DNA of 27,211 bases, from positions 1 through 27,211 of the IMG/VR virus record IMGVR_UViG_3300035070_000242, one strand, 5' to 3'. The number at the start of each line of letters is the position of its first letter. Positions within the stretch are counted from its first letter, which is position 1. The notes under the pieces were generated by a model. That model searched no databases. It was given only the letters and a program-made list of their open reading frames with translations, and had not been told where the DNA came from. This stretch comes from a virus. This document shows positions 8,252-15,865 of this stretch, piece after piece. The translations under genes were made by a program, and so were the position numbers.

Positions 8252-10587
8252 TACATTCTCCTTGAACGTAGTGTATAGAACCCTTCCCACTCTGCGCTTT
8301 GGAAAACGCAAGGAAGGTGATTATCACTTTCTAGTACTATCTCTGTATCTGAGTTACCTACTACACCAAACTCGTAAGTACCACTATCAATAGCAGCCTT
8401 GTTTAGTAAGTTAGTAGCACCACCTACTATGCGTCCTGTAAAGGTACGTGTGTAAGTAGTACGTCTAGCAGGTGTACTCTTAACAGTAAAGAAACCTGTG
8501 TCGTTGTAAACTACAGACCAGTTACTAATACGTAGGTCTGCTGTAGTAACAGGATTGTTATTTATCTTAGGTACAGGTTCAGAGAACTGGTATTTAAATG
8601 TAAATGGTACACCAGCATATACTTTTTCACCAGCAGATAGTTTACCTGCTACAGCCGACAAAGCTATTATGCTACCATCTTGTGCAATATACTTAGTATT
8701 ACTATCTGTATAGGGTACAGTAGTTAGTCCTGATGTTTCTAGTTGTACTCGTCTGTCTAGGTGTATAGAAAAGCCACCATCTGTATAGGAAGCTGCCTCA
8801 TCTACTGATAGGTTAATACGTTCTAAGAATAAATTAGTACCTCGTTTAATTAGTAGGTAGATATCTGCTCTGTTAAATGATAGACCTATAACATCACCAC
8901 CAAATACCCATCGTGACCAAGATGCTTGTAGTTTTTCTCTACCTTGCCAGTAGTATCTATATACGTAGAACGCCTGTGCATCGTCAGAGGATTGTAGTAT
9001 GAGCATGTCTTCGTTAGAAGATGCTTGAATGTTTGTTATTTCACCATCAATGTACTCAGGTACGTGTGCTGTAATCTCACTAGCATCATTAGTATCTGTA
9101 TCAGTATCTACAAAGTATTCCCACATACCAGACCAAGCACCACGCTTAGAAGCAAAGTATACGTACTTACCAACCTGTGCTGGTTTAGCTCGTAGTGACG
9201 CCTCAAACTCTGTGGTGTTTGCTACGTTTACAGTCTCTGGTGTAAGTACAGGGTCTCCTGTTAGCTTAAACTGTGTTAAGTCAGAAAAGAGCAATAGTGC
9301 TTCGTTAAATGGTACAGCATGTTTAAGTATACTAACTTTGTTAGAGGACACAGCCACGTCAATGGGGTCACTATCTACAACTGTTAGTACTGACTTACGA
9401 AAGAAATCAAACGATGTAAACTCACCTGCACGAGATAACACTACATTTTCATCTGCTAGTAATCCTAATCTATTACGATGAAAGAATATATCTGCAATAG
9501 TAAATCCTACAAAAGATGGGTAGGGGTTAGTATCATCATCGCCTACTTTTCTTTCTGTGTAGGTTGCTACATCAAAAGTAAAGTTAGCACTTGCATCTTT
9601 AGTTAGTTTGTGTGGCATTGTAGCCGCATCTAAATTAATTAGAATATTAGGCTCTACTGTTTCTTTCCACACCCCATCACTAAATTTAACATAGAAATCG
9701 TCTTGTGCTTTCTGATTATCACCTGACACTTTTATGACAAAATCATTTGGAGATTCTACAGGTAGTTTTTTAAAATCAGGTGTTTCATCTTTAAATACGA
9801 GTAAGTGGTCTCCACCATGCGAATCACCTACCTCTACTTGAAAGTCTGTAGTATTAGTAGATTGAATATGTAGTACAGAACCATAACGAGTAATTGTAAT
9901 GCCAGTAACAGCAGAGGCGTTAGTAATGTTATCATAGTACGTAGTGCTAACACCTGTAGCTGAGAACGTGTCTAGGTTCTCTGCAATGATATCAGTAGAT
10001 GCACCACGTTCTGCGTTTTGTGCGTCTGCTGTACTACCTTGTGTACTAGACTTTGTAGCAAATTCTACAGTACTAGTACTAGAACCTTTGGTAATTACTA
10101 GTCGATAGGTAGAAGAATAATCAGCTTGCTTAACATATACTAGAGCTTCTGGATTACGTGTAGGTGATGTTGTAGCAGCTTTGGCTACTGTAGTGTTTTT
10201 ATTTACAATAAAGGTAGCATCAGCAATAGACACTGCCGCTAGTTCTTGGCTAGGGTCAGTCAATCCATTCAGATAAGAAGATGCGTTGTTAGTAACAGTA
10301 CGAGATGTACCATCTTTATCAAACACACGAATAGTACCTGCTGTGTCAATCACTAGAGAATAAAACTCATTCTCATCTCTACGAATAGTATGTATAAATG
10401 CTTTGTCAAGATTAGATATAGTTCCTAAGTCAGCCACATGCTGTGTGCTAGGACGTTTAGACAAGCCTGATACCACACTAGACAATCCATTCTCTTGTAA
10501 CTCTGCCTGTGTGTTTAGGCGTAGAGAAGGTGGCTGTTGAGATACCCCATTGATAAGGTTGGGGATAGATTGACTGATGAGTGCCAT
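8251..10587 (-). CDS. Tail tubular protein B (nozzle), T7 gp12-like
   Basis: 778 aa (T7 gp12 is 794 aa). It forms the nozzle below the portal/adaptor through which DNA leaves. The N-terminal signature SIPNLINGVSQQPPSLRL, followed by AELQENGLSSVVSGLSKRPS, is characteristic of gp12. Residues near 365-400 (FHRNRLGLLADENVVLSRAG) and the segment VSILKHAVPFNEALLLFS match the conserved core of the family. The remainder is beta-rich, Thr/Ser/Asn-heavy, as expected of the propeller and knob domains. The ATG overlaps the stop of the gp11 gene by one base (TAATG), and its own stop overlaps gp13 in the same way. Confidence 0.95.
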   Translation of the reverse strand: MALISQSIPNLINGVSQQPPSLRLNTQAELQENGLSSVVSGLSKRPSTQHVADLGTISNLDKAFIHTIRRDENEFYSLVIDTAGTIRVFDKDGTSRTVTNNASSYLNGLTDPSQELAAVSIADATFIVNKNTTVAKAATTSPTRNPEALVYVKQADYSSTYRLVITKGSSTSTVEFATKSSTQGSTADAQNAERGASTDIIAENLDTFSATGVSTTYYDNITNASAVTGITITRYGSVLHIQSTNTTDFQVEVGDSHGGDHLLVFKDETPDFKKLPVESPNDFVIKVSGDNQKAQDDFYVKFSDGVWKETVEPNILINLDAATMPHKLTKDASANFTFDVATYTERKVGDDDTNPYPSFVGFTIADIFFHRNRLGLLADENVVLSRAGEFTSFDFFRKSVLTVVDSDPIDVAVSSNKVSILKHAVPFNEALLLFSDLTQFKLTGDPVLTPETVNVANTTEFEASLRAKPAQVGKYVYFASKRGAWSGMWEYFVDTDTDTNDASEITAHVPEYIDGEITNIQASSNEDMLILQSSDDAQAFYVYRYYWQGREKLQASWSRWVFGGDVIGLSFNRADIYLLIKRGTNLFLERINLSVDEAASYTDGGFSIHLDRRVQLETSGLTTVPYTDSNTKYIAQDGSIIALSAVAGKLSAGEKVYAGVPFTFKYQFSEPVPKINNNPVTTADLRISNWSVVYNDTGFFTVKSTPARRTTYTRTFTGRIVGGATNLLNKAAIDSGTYEFGVVGNSDTEIVLESDNHLPCVFQSAEWEGFYTLRSRRM

Positions 10588-11171
10588 TAGAAAGTTCTCC
10601 TACCCTGCCTATCAATAATACTAAATGTATCATAGTTATCAAATATGTTGTGGTCATCAGCAGCCTTATCAAACTCTTTTAGTTCAAACAATGCTCGTTC
10701 TTCATCACGTATCTGAAAGTCGTGAAGAGTATTAGACCCAACAATACGGTCTTGAAATATTCTTGTTGCTCTGAGTGTAATATATCTTTTAGCTACCTCA
10801 GGCAAATCATTGAAAGTTAACTGAACCACTACATCTAAGTTTGTGTTTGCTCCAATGTTAAACGTATGGTTTTTTCTGTCATACATTTTTAAGCCACGCT
10901 GAACTAAGTCAGGGCTTTCTGCTTCTAGTGTAGCATCTGCACGTAGGATGTCTGTACCTAATACTATGTTACCGCTAGTGTCTGGTGCAAAAGATTTATT
11001 TAGTTCTGTGTTAAAGTGCCAGCCCATTGACTGCACTTCTCTGTCTACAGTGTTAAGTATAGTCTCTGCTATTTCGGCTTCAACCAAACCAGAGGAAAGG
11101 CTGTTGACAGGTGCTTCACCTATCGCAGAGAGCATAGTATTTACTGCATCTAGTTGGGTTGTTGTTGCCAT
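10587..11171 (-). CDS. Tail tubular protein A (head-tail adaptor), T7 gp11-like
   Basis: 194 aa (T7 gp11 is 196 aa). It forms the ring joining the portal to the nozzle. The N-terminus TTQLDAVNTMLSAIGEAPVN and the following ILNTVDREVQSMGWHFNTE are the hallmark of this family. Later blocks RYITLRATRIFQDRIVGS and the terminal YDTFSIIDRQGRRTF also fit. It starts one base after the stop of the upstream basic protein gene and ends overlapping gp12, so the two tail tube proteins are probably translated together. Confidence 0.95.
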   Translation of the reverse strand: MATTTQLDAVNTMLSAIGEAPVNSLSSGLVEAEIAETILNTVDREVQSMGWHFNTELNKSFAPDTSGNIVLGTDILRADATLEAESPDLVQRGLKMYDRKNHTFNIGANTNLDVVVQLTFNDLPEVAKRYITLRATRIFQDRIVGSNTLHDFQIRDEERALFELKEFDKAADDHNIFDNYDTFSIIDRQGRRTF

Positions 11172-11172
11172 G

Positions 11173-11430
11173 TTACGCTTTCCACTTCACCTTGTTAGCC
11201 CAAAATGCTGCACTGCTCTCGCCTTTGGCTATGTTTTTACGATGCCTGTCTTTGAAAGCTTTACGTTGTGTAGGATTTTGATTTGTCTTAGCACCTTGCT
11301 CACCAAACCTAATTAGTCTAGGTTTATCCTTTGTGCCTACAAGAACAGCGTGGGACTTCTTGGGATGGTTGGGCGTTCTTTTAGGTATTCTAAGACCTTT
11401 AAAGGTTTCTCCACCACGCTCTATAGCCAT
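11173..11430 (-). CDS. Small basic protein of unknown function (85 aa), capsid-tail interval
   Basis: 85 aa with 22 Lys/Arg and only 6 Asp/Glu. Key segments are GLRIPKRTPNHPKKSHAVL, PRLIRFGEQGAKT and RHRKNIAKGESSAAFWANKV. I recognise this arrangement (PKRTPxHPxKSH, LIRFGxQG, FKxRHxKNIAKGxxSAAxWAxKVKW) as a type of protein that recurs in marine podoviruses and some large algal viruses, but know of no established function. It is the fourth of four consecutive small basic proteins between capsid and tail tube A. Nucleic-acid binding or a minor virion component is plausible from its charge; neither is shown. Confidence 0.85.
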   Translation of the reverse strand: MAIERGGETFKGLRIPKRTPNHPKKSHAVLVGTKDKPRLIRFGEQGAKTNQNPTQRKAFKDRHRKNIAKGESSAAFWANKVKWKA

Positions 11431-11431
11431 A

Positions 11432-11548
11432 TCACTTCTTCTTTTTATACTTGTTAATCATAGGTTTGCCTGTCTTTTCAGCTTCTTTTTTAGCCGCAGC
11501 CATACCTGCTTTTGTGTACGAATATTTTTTACCTGCTACATTTGGCAT
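11432..11548 (-). CDS. Very small lysine-rich protein (38 aa), unknown function
   Basis: A 39-codon ORF that exactly fills the space between its neighbours: ATG at 11548, TGA at 11434-11432, one base before the next ATG at 11430. The product starts MPNVAGKKYSYTKAGMAAAK and ends in four lysines; 12 of 38 residues are Lys. Similar 'VAGKKxxYTxxGxAAAKK' mini-proteins are familiar from marine T7-like phages at this location. Support comes from the tight packing, clean composition and shared strand. The ribosome site is weak, so it may depend on coupling with the upstream gene. Confidence 0.75.
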   Translation of the reverse strand: MPNVAGKKYSYTKAGMAAAKKEAEKTGKPMINKYKKKK

Positions 11549-11550
11549 AA

Positions 11551-11787
11551 TTAAGTCCTATACTGTCTAGTTTTCTTTGCAATTTTTAGTGGTTGGCGCA
11601 CATGCTGTTTGCCTTTACGCTTACCTTCTCGTTTAGCTTTTGTTGTTGCCGCATACTCCGCAGCACTCAAACTTTTTATAGCTGCTGAAGGCAAGTATCT
11701 TTCTCCAGTTACAGAGGATTTCTTTCCAGATTTTGTTCGCCATTTTTGCTTTGTCCAATTCTTTAAACTTTGCTGTGGCGGCCTCAT
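11551..11787 (-). CDS. Small basic protein of unknown function (78 aa)
   Basis: 78 aa with 23 Lys/Arg and 3 acidic residues. Motifs are LKNWTKQKWRTKSGK, GERYLPSAAIKSLSAAEYAA and a Lys-rich C-terminus with QPLKIAKKTRQYR. I recognise this WTKQKWRTKSGK...ERYLPxxAIKxLSxxEYAATTxxKR arrangement from other marine viruses, without a known function. The start ATG overlaps the upstream stop as ATGA, indicating coupled translation. DNA or RNA binding is inferred from charge only. Confidence 0.85.
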   Translation of the reverse strand: MRPPQQSLKNWTKQKWRTKSGKKSSVTGERYLPSAAIKSLSAAEYAATTKAKREGKRKGKQHVRQPLKIAKKTRQYRT

Positions 11788-11978
11788 GTTGTATAGCCCC
11801 CACCTGCTTTTTTATAACGAGACGCAAGCAACTGAGCTTTTCTCGCTGACCACTGACCAGCGTTACCGCCTTTTGTACCAGCCTTAATAGCATTAAACAT
11901 ACGCTTACGCATGGCAGGTTTTGTGTAGTTACCAGCCTCATTGACACGTGACTTGTTAATTTTTAAATCTTTGCTCAT
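11784..11978 (-). CDS. Small basic protein of unknown function (64 aa), first gene after capsid
   Basis: 64 aa with 15 Lys/Arg and two acidic residues. The C-terminal half carries a distinctive GTKGGNAGQWSARKAQLLAS block followed by RYKKAGGGY, which I recognise from small proteins in marine phages and algal viruses; function not known. The ATG at 11978 lies just downstream of the capsid terminator, so expression would need read-through or a processed transcript. It is the first of four small basic genes ahead of tail tube A. A capsid decoration or DNA-binding role is speculation. Confidence 0.85.
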   Translation of the reverse strand: MSKDLKINKSRVNEAGNYTKPAMRKRMFNAIKAGTKGGNAGQWSARKAQLLASRYKKAGGGYTT

Positions 11979-11991
11979 GATACTGTCCTAT

Positions 11992-12023
11992 AAAAAGGAG
12001 AGAGGCACTAGTAACCTCTCCCC
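11992..12023 (-). terminator. Intrinsic terminator after the capsid gene
   Basis: On the minus strand GGGGAGAGG and CCTCTCTCC form a 9-bp stem (one G-U pair) around the 9-base loop TTACTAGTG, followed at once by TTTTT. It lies 8 bases beyond the capsid stop. This is the same place as terminator T-phi after gene 10 in T7, which lowers transcription of the tail genes relative to capsid. Confidence 0.88.
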
Positions 12024-12031
12024 AATATTAA

Positions 12032-13147
12032 TTAGGCTTGTGACAAAGCAACGCATGATGCTGGACGCAGGACGTTGTGTCCCATTGCGTACTTAGCAAC
12101 CATGAGTGTACCTTGACGATTAATCTGGTACTCAGATTCCATGCCCAAGTCAAGCAACTTGACAGTAGCTACAGCGTCAGGAGTAAACACAAAGCCCTTA
12201 AACTTAGCAGCAAGAGCAACCATGTCTGCACCATCTACAGCAGCAGTAGGCAGGTCATAGTGAGTTGTGCGGCCTGAACCAGCAGTATTAGCTAGTGGAG
12301 CGTTATCAGAAGTCTTACCTTCGTTAGCATCACCAGTAGTGAAGTTCACATACAGGTTAGATACGTTAGCATGGTTAGACATAAGGATAGGCATACCAGC
12401 AATAGAAGCTACAGTTGCGTTAGCTACTGAACCATTGCCACCAAAGTCACGATTCATGTAGACAAGCTTATTGCCATCAGTTACGTCCATCAACGCATAG
12501 TACTGGTCAGGAGCAAGAACTACACATGCACCATCAGTTGGTACGTTCTTTACTTCCATCTCTTTACGTGCGTCAAAGATAGCTTTGGCAATCTTAGCTG
12601 GGTCTGTCGCATCGCCAGCAGCAGTACCGATAGTTACGTTATCAGTAAAGTCTTCTTCACCAAATGCTTTATAGTCTTGTACAAGACCAGCAGCACGAGT
12701 TGCGTTAGTTGACAGCGCAGCTTTTACCAGCATACGTGCTACGTTACGGTCAGCTTCGTTAGCCAACGCAATACCAGCTTCTTTAGAGTAGATGCTGCGT
12801 ACATCGTAGTGGTTAATAGCTTCGTCAATGTTCGCAATGAACTGAGAGCTAATCAGCAAATCGTCAATGGTTACAATGCGTTCACCTGCTCGGATGCTAC
12901 CACCAGTAATTTCATTTCCTGGGGTTAGGTATTCGGCAGTTGCACGTCCTGTCATTGGGAACGATGCTGATTTGCCTTTGGAAATAGTACGAGTACGTAC
13001 TTTATCCATAAGGACTTTCTTTTCCTCAAAGGCAGTCAGAACCTCTCCAGCATACAGCTTTAGGAAGAGGTCACGAACGTCACCTGTGAGGTTATTTTGG
13101 CCTTGAAAGCTTACGCTATAGGCCGGATTTGAAGCGGCTGAAGCCAT
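12032..13147 (-). CDS. Major capsid protein, T7 gp10-like
   Basis: 371 aa (T7 gp10A is 344 aa), the HK97-fold shell protein. I chose the ATG at 13147 because GAGG lies 8 bases upstream; an in-frame GTG at 13156 would add three residues and lies within that ribosome site. Conserved blocks include LFLKLYAGEVLTAFEEKKV near the N-terminus, SASFPMTGRATAEYLTPGNE, the RIVTIDDLLISSQFI strand and, further on, VVLAPDQYYALMD. The gene has a long leader with hairpins and a following terminator, both expected of the most abundantly made phage protein. No sign of a frameshifted longer form (gp10B) was seen at the 3' end. Confidence 0.95.
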   Translation of the reverse strand: MASAASNPAYSVSFQGQNNLTGDVRDLFLKLYAGEVLTAFEEKKVLMDKVRTRTISKGKSASFPMTGRATAEYLTPGNEITGGSIRAGERIVTIDDLLISSQFIANIDEAINHYDVRSIYSKEAGIALANEADRNVARMLVKAALSTNATRAAGLVQDYKAFGEEDFTDNVTIGTAAGDATDPAKIAKAIFDARKEMEVKNVPTDGACVVLAPDQYYALMDVTDGNKLVYMNRDFGGNGSVANATVASIAGMPILMSNHANVSNLYVNFTTGDANEGKTSDNAPLANTAGSGRTTHYDLPTAAVDGADMVALAAKFKGFVFTPDAVATVKLLDLGMESEYQINRQGTLMVAKYAMGHNVLRPASCVALSQA

Positions 13148-13241
13148 CTTATTCACCTCATTATGTTTAAGTTAAAGTTAGTGCCTCAACTTTACTATAC
13201 TTTCGCCAACAGATTGTCCCTCGCAAGGGGTCAGGGTTATT

Positions 13242-13264
13242 CGTGCTTAGTAACTTTGAGAATA
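13242..13264 (-). promoter_or_regulatory. Possible degenerate phage promoter in the capsid leader
   Basis: The minus strand reads ATTCTCAAAGTTACTAAGCA, close to the exact 16-mer repeats (TTCT then AAAGTTAC) except for one inserted C and a diverged right end. It lies about 95 bases upstream of the capsid start, where T7 has its strong phi-10 promoter. Position favours a promoter; sequence match alone is weak. Confidence 0.35.
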
Positions 13265-13270
13265 GGGTTG

Positions 13271-13309
13271 CCCCTTTTAAATACACCAGCTAGATGTACT
13301 TAAAAGGAG
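13271..13309 (-). promoter_or_regulatory. Long RNA hairpin in the capsid leader
   Basis: In the leftward transcript CCUUUUAAGUACA pairs with UGUAUUUAAAAGG around the loop UCUAGCUGG, with a further U-G and C-G pair outside: about 15 bp including two G-U pairs. There is no following U tract, so it is a poor terminator. An RNase III-type processing site or a stabilising 5' structure for capsid mRNA is more likely, by analogy with T7 processing sites near gene 10. Confidence 0.55.
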
Positions 13310-13326
13310 AGGGGGACGAACCCCCT
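13310..13326 (-). promoter_or_regulatory. Short GC hairpin after the scaffold gene
   Basis: The minus strand reads AGGGGGTTCGTCCCCCT: a perfect 6-bp stem with a five-base loop, 14 bases after the scaffold stop and directly before the longer capsid-leader hairpin. The downstream CTCCTTTT is a short, interrupted T tract, so weak termination is possible. Protection of the upstream mRNA 3' end is the alternative. Confidence 0.5.
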
Positions 13327-13340
13327 GCTCCCAACAACAA

Positions 13341-14087
13341 TTAGAACAGGCTAGAACGAGCAAGCTTATCAGCTACCTGTTGCCTGTAGGCAGGGTCTTT
13401 ACTGTATCTAGGGTCACTCATAGCAGCAGTGAGTTCCGCATTGCTTTCAAAACGCCCACCAGAGGATACAGTACCTGTACTACCTTGCATAAGGGAAGGT
13501 TCTGCCTCTGAACGATAACGAGCGTTAAGACCTTGTATTGCAAGCCTAATCATGCTAGGGTCTTGCGTTTCCATTGTTGCATTAAAGGCATCAATTTCAC
13601 TCTCAGGTAGTGCGTCTGATGCCCATGAAATCATCTGTTCGTATTCCTGTTGACCACCAACTACATCGTACATTTCAGATGTAACTTGTGTCGCAAGAGC
13701 ATCTTGTCCTTGTATCCATGTGTCTACAATACCACGAGAAAAACCAGCTTGTTCTAATGCTGCATAAGCATCAGAAGATAATTCACCAGTTTCTGCATAC
13801 TCTTGTTGGAATACATCAAAGTCTAAACCATTAGCATCTAGAAGCTCAGATACTTCTGAGGCAGTTTCCTGTCCTGTAACTTCTGCTTCTTCCTCTTGAC
13901 CTTGACCTAGCTTACTCTCTAACTCTGAGTATGCTTTAGCCATGTCCTCTGCTGATTTAAACTTCTCAGGTAGCCACTCAGGACGTTCAGGGTCTTGCTG
14001 ACTACCTTCTACTTTCTCAAGCATTTCTTTAACATGCTCTTGAGATTCAGCCTCAGGTTCTTGATAAGTGTTAATAGCTTCTGCCAT
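13341..14087 (-). CDS. Capsid assembly scaffolding protein, T7 gp9-like
   Basis: 248 aa (T7 gp9 is 307 aa). Very acidic, Glu/Gln/Ala-rich and predicted mostly helical, as is usual for scaffolds. The segment RPEWLPEKFKSAEDMAKAYS followed by ELESKLG is a widespread scaffold motif in T7-like phages, and the C-terminal SDPRYSKDPAYRQQVADKL resembles the capsid-binding end of gp9. It lies between portal and capsid with a 3-base gap to the portal stop. It is expected to be lost from the mature head. Confidence 0.93.
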   Translation of the reverse strand: MAEAINTYQEPEAESQEHVKEMLEKVEGSQQDPERPEWLPEKFKSAEDMAKAYSELESKLGQGQEEEAEVTGQETASEVSELLDANGLDFDVFQQEYAETGELSSDAYAALEQAGFSRGIVDTWIQGQDALATQVTSEMYDVVGGQQEYEQMISWASDALPESEIDAFNATMETQDPSMIRLAIQGLNARYRSEAEPSLMQGSTGTVSSGGRFESNAELTAAMSDPRYSKDPAYRQQVADKLARSSLF

Positions 14088-14090
14088 TTA

Positions 14091-15644
14091 TTACTCCGCT
14101 TCCATTGCTCCTTTGGCTATTTGTGGTGCGGCTGCTTGCGCCATACCCATAGCCCCTTGTTCTAACATTTGTTGTTGCATTAGTTGTTGTTGCATCATTG
14201 CTTCTTGCTGCTTTTGTTCCTCTGATTTAATTAGACCAGAGGTGTCAATACCTAGAGAGGCTGCTAGTCTGTCTATGTAATCACCCAAATTCATCTCACT
14301 TGCTATAACTTCTGCACCTAAAGGCTGAAGATATTGTAAGAATGTTGCAAGTTTGTTTAAGTCTTGTCCACGTCCTAGTGCCTCAATGCCTGTAACAACA
14401 GTAGGTTTAACACTATCCTTAGGCATCTTAGGCATCTTGCCCTGCTTTTGCAGAGATGCTAGTAGTAGATTAATTAATGGCATCTGAAACTCTTGTGAAA
14501 GAATAGAGTAGATACCACCAATAGCAGTCTCTAACTCCTGTGCCATAAAGCGTACTTCCTCAGCAGTTACACGCTCTGCTGCACGTTGTACAGATGAATT
14601 TAACAGAAAGGCTGCTGCCAATCTGTCATTAATCATACGCATAGTTTCTAAGGCAACTCTAAAGTCACCTGACTTTTGTACTTGCAGAGTAGAAACATCA
14701 TTAGCGTCACCATTAACAAACGCACCATTGGGTGCTTTGGACAAGTCCTTAGACTTTGTAGTACCATTTGGACGAACCATAAACAGTACCTTACTTGAAG
14801 CAGCACTACCTTGTACAATAGCTTGGGTCAACGCCTCAAGACTACGTAGGTCTCCCATGTACTCTTCAATAAAACCACGTCCATAGTCTTCACCATCAAT
14901 ACGTATAAAACGTAATGGAATAAATGGGTTAGTTTCTTCTTTAAATGTACCACGTGAATTAGGTACTTCAATACCAGCTACCTCTTGGTGTGTCATGTAG
15001 CCATTTTTTTGCTTTGTAAGACAAGTATAAAGGTCATAGTTCTTTACAGGAGAACCTGTTTTATGCGAATCTTCTTGAGCAGGTATTAATGCACGTACTT
15101 CTTCTGGAAGCATAAGAGCAGATATGCTCTCTTTTGTAATAATTTCCAGTAGATTACCCATAGCGTCACGCTTGACGCAGTATCTATCTGGCCTGTATAC
15201 TTTCATGCCACCTTCTTTGGGCATATATACTAGCGCATTACCAGTTACGATAAGCAGCTTTAGTGCCTCAAAGACAGGAACACGTATAGATTTACTCTCA
15301 ATCTCCTGCATTGCTGCACGTTCAATACGTGCTAGTCCCTCTTCTACTTGACCACGATTGTCACCTGCTATAACTTGCAAGTCAAAGTCATCAATCGTCA
15401 AACGAAAGAATGGACTGTTAGGTGGTAATAGAGCAAGTAGGAGTTTAGATGCTAGATTATTTACACCCCTTGCCCCAATGCCTTGATATGGTGTAGCATA
15501 CCTAGTAGTACTGCTGTGTCCTTCATCTGGCAAAAGAGTAGGGATAGTTAGCTTTGCTGCTTCACGTCCTCTTTCTAGAAACGTGTCTCGTTCAGCCTCT
15601 AGCTGGCTGTAGCGTTTGGCTAGTGTTCCTACCTCTTGTTCCAT
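14091..15644 (-). CDS. Portal (head-tail connector) protein, T7 gp8-like
   Basis: 517 aa (T7 gp8 is 536 aa). It forms the dodecameric ring for DNA packaging and exit. Highly conserved blocks are GIGARGVNNLASKLLLALLP near residue 60, DGEDYGRGFIEEYMGDLRSL, FLLNSSVQRAAERVTAEEVR and EALGRGQDLNKLATFLQYL. The C-terminus is Gln/Met-rich (EAMMQQQLMQQQMLEQG), a low-complexity tail seen in related portals. It starts four bases after the stop of the small upstream gene. Confidence 0.97.
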   Translation of the reverse strand: MEQEVGTLAKRYSQLEAERDTFLERGREAAKLTIPTLLPDEGHSSTTRYATPYQGIGARGVNNLASKLLLALLPPNSPFFRLTIDDFDLQVIAGDNRGQVEEGLARIERAAMQEIESKSIRVPVFEALKLLIVTGNALVYMPKEGGMKVYRPDRYCVKRDAMGNLLEIITKESISALMLPEEVRALIPAQEDSHKTGSPVKNYDLYTCLTKQKNGYMTHQEVAGIEVPNSRGTFKEETNPFIPLRFIRIDGEDYGRGFIEEYMGDLRSLEALTQAIVQGSAASSKVLFMVRPNGTTKSKDLSKAPNGAFVNGDANDVSTLQVQKSGDFRVALETMRMINDRLAAAFLLNSSVQRAAERVTAEEVRFMAQELETAIGGIYSILSQEFQMPLINLLLASLQKQGKMPKMPKDSVKPTVVTGIEALGRGQDLNKLATFLQYLQPLGAEVIASEMNLGDYIDRLAASLGIDTSGLIKSEEQKQQEAMMQQQLMQQQMLEQGAMGMAQAAAPQIAKGAMEAE

Positions 15645-15648
15645 TTAC

Positions 15649-15864
15649 TTATCCCTTCGGAATCTGTAGCCCTGATGTACCTTCACCGCCTACATTAGCG
15701 GCTGCTGGCTGTGCTATTAATGCACGTTTACCTCTACGTTTTCTACGTATACCTTCACCTTCTGTTTCTACAGTCATAGGAGTATCTTGTTCCATTTCTC
15801 TAACAGAACTCCTTAACATTACAGGAGGTGGTGGTGCAGGTGTTGATTTACGTCCACCGCCCAT
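15649..15864 (-). CDS. Small protein resembling T7 gp6.7/gp7.3 (copy B)
   Basis: 71 aa. It starts MGGGRKSTPAPPPPVML, has an acidic centre (TVETEGEG), a basic block RRKRRGKRALI and ends GLQIPKG. Its layout matches the gene directly upstream (MGG start, TPAP, acidic centre, KGKRAL, GLQI end), so the two look like diverged tandem duplicates. T7 has two small proteins with a comparable acidic-then-basic, Gly-ended layout at the same place just before the portal (gp6.7 and gp7.3), which are virion proteins ejected early. The equivalence is inferred from layout and position. Confidence 0.75.
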   Translation of the reverse strand: MGGGRKSTPAPPPPVMLRSSVREMEQDTPMTVETEGEGIRRKRRGKRALIAQPAAANVGGEGTSGLQIPKG

Positions 15865-15865
15865 T

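Noticed and set aside
8252-8311. N-terminal extension of the gp13-like protein to an upstream ATG
   Set aside because: It would overlap tail tube B by 61 bases, while the inner ATG at 8251 has a strong ribosome site and the usual TAATG junction.
9029-9481. 150-codon plus-strand open frame opposite tail tube B
   Set aside because: It lies fully within a well-recognised minus-strand gene and its product resembles nothing; all supported genes read leftward.
10478-10672. Minus-strand frame across the tail tube A/B junction
   Set aside because: It overlaps both well-supported tail genes in another frame and has no recognisable content.
11633-11947. Minus-strand frame overlapping two small basic genes
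   Set aside because: It is out of frame with two tightly coupled genes whose products have recognisable motifs; its product has none.
13678-13687. A 10-base match (AAGTTACATC, minus strand) to the promoter repeat inside the scaffold gene
   Set aside because: Only 10 bases match, it lies within conserved coding sequence, and flanking bases differ from the intergenic copies.
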